Origin: Actinomyces respiraculi
GTDB lineage: Bacteria; Actinomycetota; Actinomycetes; Actinomycetales; Actinomycetaceae
Length of the DNA stretch: 64,000 nt
Direction of reading: 5' to 3'
Assembly (NCBI RefSeq): GCF_014595995.2
Contig: NZ_CP063989.1
Span: 310,001-374,000 of the forward strand
Positions 8,519 to 15,975 of this stretch are shown here, one piece after another. Position 1 is the stretch's first letter. Every line of letters starts with the position of its first letter. The notes under the pieces were generated by a model. The model did not search any database and was not told the DNA's origin. It saw nothing but the letters and a program-made list of their open reading frames with translations. Both the position numbers and the translations under genes were made by a program.

Positions 8519-10422
8519 TGGCGCACCTCATCGGACTGGAGTCCATCCGTATCGTCGTCGGCTCACGCCTGCTCCTGGACGACGTCACCCTCGGTATCGA
8601 GGACGGCACGAGGGTCGGCGTCCTCGGTCCCAACGGGGCGGGAAAGTCCACGCTGCTGGCCGCCCTGGCCGGTACCCGCGAGGTCGATGGTGGGCGTGTC
8701 ACCCGCGCCGGGGGCACCCGTGTCGCCATGCTCACCCAGGCCGACGACCTCCCCCCGGGCACCACGGTGCGCCAGGCGGTCCACGGCCACGCCCCCGAGC
8801 ACGAGTGGGCCTCCGACCCGGCCGTGCGCGACGTCCACGCGGGCCTGCTGGGGGACCTCGACCTGGGGGCCGACGTCGCCACCCTCTCCGGTGGTCAGCG
8901 CCGTCGCGTCGCCCTCGCCGCGGTCCTGACCGCCGACGCCGACGTCGTCGTCCTGGACGAGCCCACCAACCACCTCGACGTCGAGGGGGTGGACTGGCTC
9001 GCCCGGCACCTGAGTGCCCGGTTCTCCGGCCGACGCGCCTCCACGGGCGCGCTCGTCACCGTCACCCACGACCGCTGGTTCCTCGACGCCATCTGCACCA
9101 ATGTGTGGGAGGTCGTCCCGGGCGTCGACCCCGGTGGCGGCCGCCCCCAGGTGCCCGGCGGCGTCGAGACCTACGACGGCGGGTACGCCGCCTACGTCCT
9201 GGCCCGGGCCGAGCGTGCCCGCCAGGCCGCCGTCGCCGCCGAGAAGCGGGAGAACCTGCTGCGCAAGGAGCTGGCCTGGCTGCGCCGCGGAGCCCCTGCC
9301 CGCACCTCCAAGCCCCGCTTCCGCATCGACGCCGCCGAGGCGCTGATCGCGGACGTGCCGCCGCCGCGTGACACGGTCGAGCTCATGGCGATGGCCACCG
9401 CCCGTCTGGGCAAGAAGGTCATTGACCTCGAGGACGTCACCGTCCGCTACCCCCGCCCGCAGGGCCCTGATGGTCGGGCGGTCGGCGAGCGGGAGGTCCT
9501 GCGCAAGGTCACCTGGCGGCTCGCGCCCGGCGAGCGCGTCGGCGTCGTCGGCGTCAACGGCGCGGGCAAGACCACCCTCCTGCGCCTGCTCGAGGGCGTC
9601 CAGGCACCCACCGAGGGACGGGTCGTGCGCGGCACCACCGTTCAGGTGGCGACGCTGTCGCAGTCCACGCATGAGCTCGACGCCCTGGCGGACCTGCGTG
9701 TGGTTGAGGCGGTGGCCGCCGTGGGTGAGCGCGTCACGGTCGGTGGCAAGGAGCTCACCGCCGCCCAGCTGGTCGAGCGCCTGGGCTTCACCCGCCAGCG
9801 CGCCTGGACCAGGGTGGGGGAGGTCTCCGGCGGTGAGCGCCGCCGCCTGCAGCTCCTGCGCCTGCTCATGACCGAGCCGAACGTGCTCCTGCTGGACGAG
9901 CCCACCAACGACCTCGACACGGACACGCTTGCGGCCGTCGAGGACATCCTCGACTCCTTCCCGGGCACACTCGTCGTTGTCTCCCACGACCGCTACCTCC
10001 TCGAGCGGATCACCGACCACCAGGTCGCCCTCATGGGGGACGGGAGCCTGCGCGACCTGCCCGGCGGGGTCGAGCAGTACCTCCAGATGCGCCGCGAGGC
10101 CCTGGCGGCGCAGGCCGGAGCCCCCGTTGCCTCGTCCGTGCGGGCTGGTGCGGAGGCGAGTGCGCCGGCGGGAGCGGAAGCGGGTGCCCTCAGCGGTGCC
10201 GAGCGGCGCGAGGCCACGAAGAACCTGGCCCGCGTCGAGCGGCGCATGGACAAGGCCGCTCAGGCGGTCGAGCGGCTGCACGCCCGCATGGAGACGGTCT
10301 CCGCGGACCCCGCGCGCGTGGGTGAGCTCGCCGAGCTCGGTCGCGAGCTGTCGGCCGCGCAGGCCGAGCACGACGCGCTCGAGCTCGAGTGGCTCGAGGC
10401 CGCGGAGCTGCTAGAGCAGTAG
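8518..10422 (+). CDS. ABC-F family ATPase (Uup/EttA-like)
   Basis: ABC-F proteins are soluble tandem ATPases that act on the ribosome rather than in transport. The 634-residue product has two nucleotide-binding domains: Walker A GPNGAGKST at about 39-47 with LSGGQRRRVALA and DEPTNHLD, and a second Walker A GVNGAGKTT at about 345 with VSGGERRRLQLL and DEPTNDLD. The interdomain linker is basic and helical. A C-terminal coiled-coil extension (about 560-634) resembles the Uup type. There is no transmembrane segment. ATG overlaps the ispE stop codon, so this is the third gene of an rsmA-ispE-abcF unit. Whether it gives antibiotic resistance or general translation support cannot be told from sequence. 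Confidence 0.93.
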   Translation: MAHLIGLESIRIVVGSRLLLDDVTLGIEDGTRVGVLGPNGAGKSTLLAALAGTREVDGGRVTRAGGTRVAMLTQADDLPPGTTVRQAVHGHAPEHEWASDPAVRDVHAGLLGDLDLGADVATLSGGQRRRVALAAVLTADADVVVLDEPTNHLDVEGVDWLARHLSARFSGRRASTGALVTVTHDRWFLDAICTNVWEVVPGVDPGGGRPQVPGGVETYDGGYAAYVLARAERARQAAVAAEKRENLLRKELAWLRRGAPARTSKPRFRIDAAEALIADVPPPRDTVELMAMATARLGKKVIDLEDVTVRYPRPQGPDGRAVGEREVLRKVTWRLAPGERVGVVGVNGAGKTTLLRLLEGVQAPTEGRVVRGTTVQVATLSQSTHELDALADLRVVEAVAAVGERVTVGGKELTAAQLVERLGFTRQRAWTRVGEVSGGERRRLQLLRLLMTEPNVLLLDEPTNDLDTDTLAAVEDILDSFPGTLVVVSHDRYLLERITDHQVALMGDGSLRDLPGGVEQYLQMRREALAAQAGAPVASSVRAGAEASAPAGAEAGALSGAERREATKNLARVERRMDKAAQAVERLHARMETVSADPARVGELAELGRELSAAQAEHDALELEWLEAAELLEQ

Positions 10423-10442
10423 CCGCCCCGGCCGACCTCGAA

Positions 10443-11043
10443 CTCCTCGGTTTGCGCTCGAGAGTGCGGCCAAACACCACTTGTTATGTCTCAGGACATC
10501 GGTGACACTTCGGGTGTTTGTGGGGGTGGGGTTTCTGGCTGGTCGTGGCGGTGTGCTCCGGCACCCTGCCGCGCCCGTGACGGCTTGAGCCTGGTGCCGG
10601 CATCCGTTGTCGGCCGGCTGCTGGCGGGGCTTGGGGCGTGCCCCGCGGGGTGGCGGCAGGGGGGGCTCGCACGCTCATGTGACAGGTGTTAACGGTTGCA
10701 CTGGGGTTTGCGGTGGTGGCCCACGCTCCCATGTGCGTGGGCGGCCTTCGTGCACATGGGAGCCGGCGCATTGGAGAACACCGGTCGACAAACCCTAGCA
10801 ATGGCGCCGTTGTCGACGAGTGTCGAAAAGCGTGAGCGTGCAAGCCCCGGGCCCCGCGGGCGCCCACCTGCACCGTGCTGGTGTGATCACCGGGATTCTC
10901 CTCCAGGGCGCTCTGACCGCGTCGCCCGCCTGCACCGCGCTGGTGTGCGTGCGGCGGGCACCAACCACGGCCGGCGCCGACCACCGACGTCCTGAGACAC
11001 CACAACGGCACAACACCGTGACTCTCGAGAACAAACCGAGGAT
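10443..11043. repeat. foldback element, copy 1 (~0.6 kb, no transposase)
   Basis: The segment is bounded by imperfect inverted repeats of about 60 bp. Each starts at CTCCTCGGTTTG, continues through a CTCGAGAGT region and ends in TGTCTCAGGACATCGGTG (left) or its close copy (right, reverse orientation). The inner part resembles ends of IS481-type elements, but no transposase frame is present, so it looks like a MITE or a decayed element. It contains a separate clustered palindrome (10669-10841) and a short direct repeat around CACC(G/T)CGCTGGTGTG. It fills the whole gap between the ABC-F gene and tetR; no gene was found in it. A longer relative lies at 25571-26494. Confidence 0.65.
10669..10841. 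repeat. clustered-palindrome element, copy 1
   Basis: The outer ends GCACGCTCA (10669-10677) and TGAGCGTGC (10833-10841) are inverted. Inside is a 12-bp hairpin, GCTCCCATGTGC (10725-10736) pairing with 10752-10763. A second pair, GTCGACAA (10784-10791) with TTGTCGAC (10810-10817), follows. The same order of ends and central hairpin recurs at 56249-56456, so it is a dispersed family nested here in the foldback element. Confidence 0.55.
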
Positions 11044-11061
11044 GGGAGGAGCTGGGCGGGG

Positions 11062-11697
11062 TTATGGGGCGGGGTGGGTGGTCTCGCGCAGCTGGGGGTG
11101 CGCCTCCAAGGCCCGCAGGCCGTTCCAGGCGAGGTTGACCATGTGGGCGGCCACCTCCTCCTTGCTCATCGTCCGGTTCTCCAGCCACCACCATGCCGGT
11201 GAGGACACGATCCCCACGAGCATCTGTGCGTACAGCGGCGCCGTGCGCGGGTCCAGGCCATGCTCCTGGAACTGGGAGGCGAGGATTCCCGAGACCTGGA
11301 TGGCGACGTCGGCCAGCAGGGTCGAGTACGTGCCCGCCGTGCGGTCCCCGGAGGAGGACAGGATCTGGAAGCCGTCGGGGGAGTCCTCGATATAGGTCAG
11401 CAGGGCCAGTGCCGCCCGCTCCACCACCAGGGAGGGCGACGGCGAGGAGCTCAGCGCCTGGGTCACCGTCGTGGAGATGGCACTGAGCTCACGGTCCACG
11501 ATGACCGCGTACAGACCCTCCTTGCCGCCGAAGTGCTCGTAGACCACCGGCTTGGAGACCTTTGCCCGGGCCGCGATCTCCTCGATCGCTGTGGCCTCGA
11601 AGCCCTTCTCCGCGAAGAGGGCGCGGGCGACGTCGATGAGTTGCTCACGTCTCTCGCCCGCGCTCATCCGGGTCCGCTTGCTCACCTTGGCTGCCAT
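11062..11697 (-). CDS. TetR-family transcriptional regulator
   Basis: The 211-residue product has an N-terminal TetR helix-turn-helix (about residues 12-60) with the typical RREQLIDVARALFAEKGFEA and KVSKPVVYEHFGGKEGLY blocks, and a helical ligand-binding domain after it. The start ATG at 11697 begins MAAKVSKRT; two further in-frame ATGs lie just upstream. It is transcribed away from tRNA-Gln and prs, with no obvious target gene next to it, so the ligand and regulon are unknown. The downstream side is a repeat element rather than a gene. Confidence 0.9.
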   Translation of the reverse strand: MAAKVSKRTRMSAGERREQLIDVARALFAEKGFEATAIEEIAARAKVSKPVVYEHFGGKEGLYAVIVDRELSAISTTVTQALSSSPSPSLVVERAALALLTYIEDSPDGFQILSSSGDRTAGTYSTLLADVAIQVSGILASQFQEHGLDPRTAPLYAQMLVGIVSSPAWWWLENRTMSKEEVAAHMVNLAWNGLRALEAHPQLRETTHPAP

Positions 11698-11776
11698 GCG
11701 GCCCATCATGCCGCCTGGGCGGTCGGGGCGCTCGCGGCTGTGAGAGGATGTCATCGCGCTGCCCGCGGGCGCGCGG

Positions 11777-11848
11777 TCCGCCCTGGTGTAGTGGCAGCAC
11801 GCAGGCCTTTGGAGCCTTGAGGCCCGGGTTCGAACCCTGGGGGCGGAA
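11777..11848 (+). tRNA. tRNA-Gln (anticodon TTG)
   Basis: A full cloverleaf can be drawn: the 7-bp acceptor stem TCCGCCC/GGGCGGA, a D-arm with GGTGTAGTGGCAGCAC, an anticodon arm AGGC-CTTTGGA-GCCT with TTG at positions 34-36, and a T-arm with GGTTCGAAC. The CCA end is not encoded. tRNA-Gln upstream of prs is a familiar actinobacterial arrangement, although glmU, often between them, is absent here. Confidence 0.95.
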
Positions 11849-12113
11849 CGGCGCGGGTATGTCCGCAGCAGGCCCGCCCAGGACGTAGGATGACGCTGCT
11901 TCGCACCGCACAGCTGGGTCACGGCCCGGTCGGCCCGCAATCTCAGTGAGAAGAGGACCAGTGGTTCCCACGACCCCACAGCCGTCGTCGTGCGCTTGCC
12001 CCAGCTCGATGGGAACCCCCACGAGGGCCGGTAGGTCCCGGGGCTGCCACTAAGACCACCCACCCACAGCCAACCAAACCGGGGCACTAGGGCCTCAAGA
12101 GGGGACACAGTTC

Positions 12114-13097
12114 ATGACGGGCATCATCACGAGCGGTGAGAAGCGACTGGTCATCGTCTCGGGGCGCGCGCACCCCGAGCTCGCGGCAGCCGTCGCCAGT
12201 GAGCTCGGCACGGAGGTCCTGTCCTCCACCGCCTACGACTTCGCCAACGGTGAGACCTACGTGCGCTTCAACGAGTCCGTGCGCGGCTGCGACGTGTTCG
12301 TCATGCAGTCCCACGGCGACCGGGTCAACGACTGGCTCATGGAGCAGCTCATCATGGTGGACGCTCTCAAGCGCGCCTCCGCCAAGCGCATCAGCGTGGT
12401 CGCCCCCTTCTTCCCCTACGCCCGCCAGGACAAGAAGCACCTGGGACGTGAGCCCATCTCCGCGCGCCTGGTCGCGGACCTGTACCAGACGGCCGGTGCG
12501 GACCGCATCATGAGCGTGGACCTGCACACGAGCCAGGAGCAGGGCTTCTTCGACGGGCCCTGGGACCACCTGTGGGCCCAGCCGGTCCTCGTGGAGTACA
12601 TCAAGAGCCGGGTGGACCCCTCCATGACGACGGTCGTGTCCCCAGACGCCGGGCGTATCCGTGTGGCCGAGCGCTGGGCGCACGCCCTGGGTGACACCCC
12701 GCTGGCCTTCGTGCACAAGACCCGTGACGTCACGCGCCCCAACGAGTCCGTCGCCAACCGCGTGGTCGGTGACGTCGCGGGCCGCTCCTGCGTGCTGGTG
12801 GATGACATGATCGACACCGGCGGCACGATCGCCAAGGCAGTCCAGGTGCTCCTGGACCAGGGGGCCAAGGACGTCATCGTGGCGGCGACGCACGGTGTGC
12901 TGTCCGGCCCGGCGGTGGAGCGGCTGTCCTCCTGCGGTGCTCGCGAGGTGGTGGTGACGGACACGCTGCCGATTCCTCCCAGCAAGCGCTTCGGCCAACT
13001 GACGATCCTGCCGATCGCCCCGCTGCTGGCGCAGGCGATCCGGGCTGTCTTCGACGACGGCTCCGTGACCTCGCTCTTCGAGTCCGCAGGCGTGTGA
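12114..13097 (+). CDS. prs: ribose-phosphate pyrophosphokinase
   Basis: PRPP synthetase transfers pyrophosphate from ATP to ribose 5-phosphate, feeding purine, pyrimidine, histidine, tryptophan and NAD synthesis. The 327-residue protein shows YDFANGETYVRF near the N-terminus, the flexible loop with FFPYARQDKKH, the metal-binding VDLHTSQEQGFF and the PRPP loop VLVDDMIDTGGT. Length is normal for class I enzymes. The ATG has an AGAGGGG ribosome site about 9 nt upstream. The 265 bp between the tRNA and this gene include TAGGAT at about 11887, a plausible promoter. Confidence 0.97.
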   Translation: MTGIITSGEKRLVIVSGRAHPELAAAVASELGTEVLSSTAYDFANGETYVRFNESVRGCDVFVMQSHGDRVNDWLMEQLIMVDALKRASAKRISVVAPFFPYARQDKKHLGREPISARLVADLYQTAGADRIMSVDLHTSQEQGFFDGPWDHLWAQPVLVEYIKSRVDPSMTTVVSPDAGRIRVAERWAHALGDTPLAFVHKTRDVTRPNESVANRVVGDVAGRSCVLVDDMIDTGGTIAKAVQVLLDQGAKDVIVAATHGVLSGPAVERLSSCGAREVVVTDTLPIPPSKRFGQLTILPIAPLLAQAIRAVFDDGSVTSLFESAGV

Positions 13098-13249
13098 GGC
13101 GCGCCGGGCCCTGAAGGGCCTAGCGTAGTTGACGCTGACAAAGGACGATACGTCATCTCGAGATCGTGCTAGGGTGCTTCGGCTGCCATGTGTCTATGAG
13201 TGCCATACGGAGTTGTAGATTCCCTGTACCCGAGCGCGAAAGACACAGC

Positions 13250-15300
13250 ATGCAGATGAACGGCTTGACCTCTCGAGACATCCGAACGGGGGTGGTCGCC
13301 GCTGTTGTGACGGTCCTGGCTGCGCTGGCTCTAGCAGTCCAGAGCCTTGCCGTGCCGGCAGCGGCCGCTGTCAACAACGCCATCACGGTCGACAACCTCA
13401 CGCTGACCAAGATCAACTACTAGGGAACGGAGCAGCCCGGTAGCCCGCTCGTCGTGAGCGACCTCGCTCTGCTGCGCTTCACCTGGGACGCCAGCAACGC
13501 GAACCTCAAGGACGGCGACCAGTTCTCCATCAAGCTCCCTCAGGAGGTGGCGTTCAAGGTCCCGACGACCAAGGACTTCCTCCACGACTTCGACGGCGAC
13601 GGCGTGGCTGAGACCAAGGTCGGCGAGTGCACGATCGAGGCGCAGCTGCTGACCTGCACCTTCAACGGCGAGCTGCCCGAGCGCATCAAGGGCGGTTACA
13701 AGGACGTCCACGGCACCGGCAGTGTGCAGGTCTCGGCCGTCAAGGTGACCACGGCCTCAGAGATCACGGTCTCCATCAACGCTGAGAAGGAGGTCGATGT
13801 CCTCCTGCCCAATGGCGAGCCGATTCTCCCGCCGGCCCCGGCCGCACCGTACTCGCCGATCCCCTTCGACAAGTGGGCGTGGGGCATGACCGAGAGCGAC
13901 ACCGGGCCGATGTGGAACATTCTGTTCTCCACTGGCCTGCCGGCCAGCGGGTCCACGGACCGCTTCCTCGCCAGTTTCTATAATGCCGACTACTTCAACG
14001 GAACGGACGTCCGGGAGATCGTCATCAAGGACGTGCTTGGCCCCGGGCAGACCTTCCCGGCGCTTGACCAGTTCAGGCTGATCATGCGCGACTCGAAGCA
14101 CTCGGACCTCAGGCACCAGACCATCGCCCTGGGGTCCTCCAGCGCGAGCACGACGTTTCCCGGGTTCTCTGTTGCCCGCGTCGTCATCGACGGCACGACG
14201 GCGGAGGGCACGATGGCCACCATCACCCTGCGTGGTCCCTTCGCGCCGGACACGAACTACCAGTTGCAGTACCGCGCCAAGGCCGACCTCACCACGCCGG
14301 AGGGCAAGGCGATTCCCGGCACCGTCTACAAGAACACCGCCTCGGTCTGCGGGACGGATCTTGTGAGGACCAGCGAGCAGTACTTCAAGGAGTCCTTCAC
14401 CATCGACCTGACGCTGGCAGTCGGCTTCGGCACCTTCAACGTCACCAAGTACGTCCAGGGCACCGGCCAGGACCAGGTTCCGGCGGACGCGAGCTTTACC
14501 GTGAAGGCGGACTACACGCTGCCGTTGACCGCGGACAAGTACCCGGGCTGGACGCCTCCCGGGGCCCTCAGCGGCGACAACAAGTCCGGCACGGTCACCT
14601 TCGAGGTGGTCAGGGGAGTGGCGAAGCCCCTCCCCGGTGCGGATCCCAACCCTGACGCTCCCCTCCCCGTGGGGACCGTGGTGACGGTCAGCGAGGTGCT
14701 TGACTCCTCCACGGGCGCGCCGGCCGGCTACGCGTGGGACACCCCCAGCTTCACGGCGGGGGCGAGCACGGGCGAGACCGTGACCCTGACGATCGCTGAT
14801 GGCCATGTCATCCCCGTTGAGCTGCGCAACACGACGCAAGCGCAGTCCAACTACTTCCAGGTCGTGAAGAAGGCCGAGGGTGCCGACGGGGCTGCGGGCA
14901 AGGACTACACCTTCACCTACACCTGCTCCGACGGTCAGATGGGCACGATCACGGCCAAGGGTGACGGGGTCGCTGTCAAGAGCGACACGTCCTTCCCCGT
15001 GGGGACCACCTGCACGGTCACCGAGGACACCGCGAAGGCCGGCATTGAGGCTACACCCTCGACGCCTCGGGCGAGCAGACCGTCACCATCGGCCTGACCA
15101 GCGCCGAGACGGTGACCGCATCCTTCACCAACGCCTACTCGCCGGTGCCGACGCCGTCGCCGTCGGTCACGACGCCGGGCAAGCCGCCGCTGGCCAAGAC
15201 TGGTGCGTCCAACGTCGTCCTGCTGGGCGTCATCGGGACCGTGCTCGTCGCGGGCGGAGGCCTTGCGTTCCTGGCCAAGCGTCGTCGCGACGACGCCTGA
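13250..15300 (+). pseudogene. LPxTG-type surface adhesin, broken by amber codon and frameshift
   Basis: The gene starts MQMNGLTSRD with a signal peptide (hydrophobic to about VPAAAA). It is stopped after NLTLTKINY by an in-frame TAG at 13421-13423, and the same frame continues at once with adhesin sequence to about 15050. There one base is missing: the reading IEA-TPSTPRAS should be IEG-YTLDASGEQ, and after the shift the frame runs to a normal end with PPLAKTGASN, a membrane helix and KRRRDDA. Both lesions are needed to explain the frames. The GAAAGAC ribosome site and MQxN start match the intact paralogue at 15976. The last 167 bases of coding sequence are identical to that paralogue. It would have been a sortase-anchored adhesin. 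Confidence 0.88.
13421..13423 (+). other. in-frame amber stop in the adhesin pseudogene
   Basis: TAG follows the AAC TAC codons about 57 codons into the gene. The sequence after it (GTEQPGSPLVVSDLALLRF) is in the same frame and is adhesin-like, so this is a nonsense mutation rather than a gene boundary. Confidence 0.85.
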
Positions 15301-15406
15301 GATGAGGCGGCCCGGTCCCTGTTGAGCAGAGGCTGAGCACCCCCGTCGACCTGAGCGCCCTCACCCCACCCGGGGTGAGGGCGCTCAGACGTCCCACCCG
15401 TACAAT
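15134..15406. repeat. adhesin tail direct repeat, copy 1
   Basis: This 273-bp segment matches 18743-19014 exactly except for one extra C in a C run. It covers the last 167 bases of the adhesin coding region (sorting signal), the terminator hairpin and the TACAAT box that serves mfd at the other copy. Identity extending into non-coding DNA indicates recent duplication or gene conversion. Confidence 0.95.
15351..15388 (+). terminator. terminator hairpin after adhesin pseudogene
   Basis: A perfect 17-bp stem (CTGAGCGCCCTCACCCC, 15351-15367, pairing with 15372-15388) closes a 4-nt ACCC loop. It has no clear T-tract, as is common in high-GC actinobacteria. The same hairpin follows the intact paralogue. 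Confidence 0.8.
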
Positions 15407-15975
15407 TGCGATGCCGCGTCTTCCCTCCTCGACCGCGCGTCGGCGTGCGACCTCGCCTTCTATACGTGCGTGCAGTCCGATTGGGGTGCCCTCGCGCAGC
15501 TCCGGAAACCGCCCTCCCGCACGTGTACGATCCTCTGGTCACAATTGAGCGTCGGCCACAGCTCAAGGAGGCGGTCGTGAACCCGCATCCGCCTCGCTGT
15601 GATGTCAGCCACTGCTGGGCCGCCTAGGTTCCTGGCGCACCTACCCCCGCCACCAAAGGGACATGCTGACGCGGGTCACGGCTGGGCCGGGCGACACGTG
15701 GGGATGGGAGCCAGAATGCCCAGCGGGGGCTGGCGTCGCGCCTGGCGCTCAGTTATCTGTGGCGAGCGGGCGGGTTGTCGGGTCGGGGATCTGCAAGGCG
15801 TGAAGCCTCCCTCGCTGCGGCGTGTCTGCGGCTGGGCTCACAGTGGCGGTGCTGGGCCTCGGCCCGCGTTGTGCTGAGGGCGGTGGTAGCCTGCCGACGT
15901 CGATGTATGCGGGGTCGTGGACCCCCATTCCTCTTCCCGCATTATTCCCAACCTCACCTGATGAAAGACGAGAAT
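15407..15975. other. 569-bp intergenic region between adhesin genes
   Basis: Apart from one short candidate peptide gene (15577-15627) no coding sequence was recognised. A TAGCCT box near 15889 could belong to the downstream adhesin. The region follows a duplicated copy of the mfd promoter box that has no gene of its own here, so it probably contains the scar of the recombination that made the repeat. Confidence 0.5.
15577..15627 (+). CDS. candidate 16-residue leader-type peptide
   Basis: The peptide MNPHPPRCDVSHCWAA starts at a GTG that has a strong AAGGAGG ribosome site (15565-15571) 5 nt upstream and a TACGAT -10 box at 15526-15531, which would give a transcript starting near 15538. The content is unusual: two Cys, one Trp, three Pro and three His/Pro-rich positions in 16 residues. 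This looks like a regulatory upstream reading frame, but no amino-acid-related gene follows; the next gene is the adhesin 350 bp away. No homologue was recognised. It may be chance, or an orphan left by rearrangement. Confidence 0.35.
   Translation: MNPHPPRCDVSHCWAA

Noticed and set aside
10423..11061. Transposase gene inside the first foldback element
   Set aside because: Frames there are short and overlap hairpins; none shows DDE or helix-turn-helix motifs.
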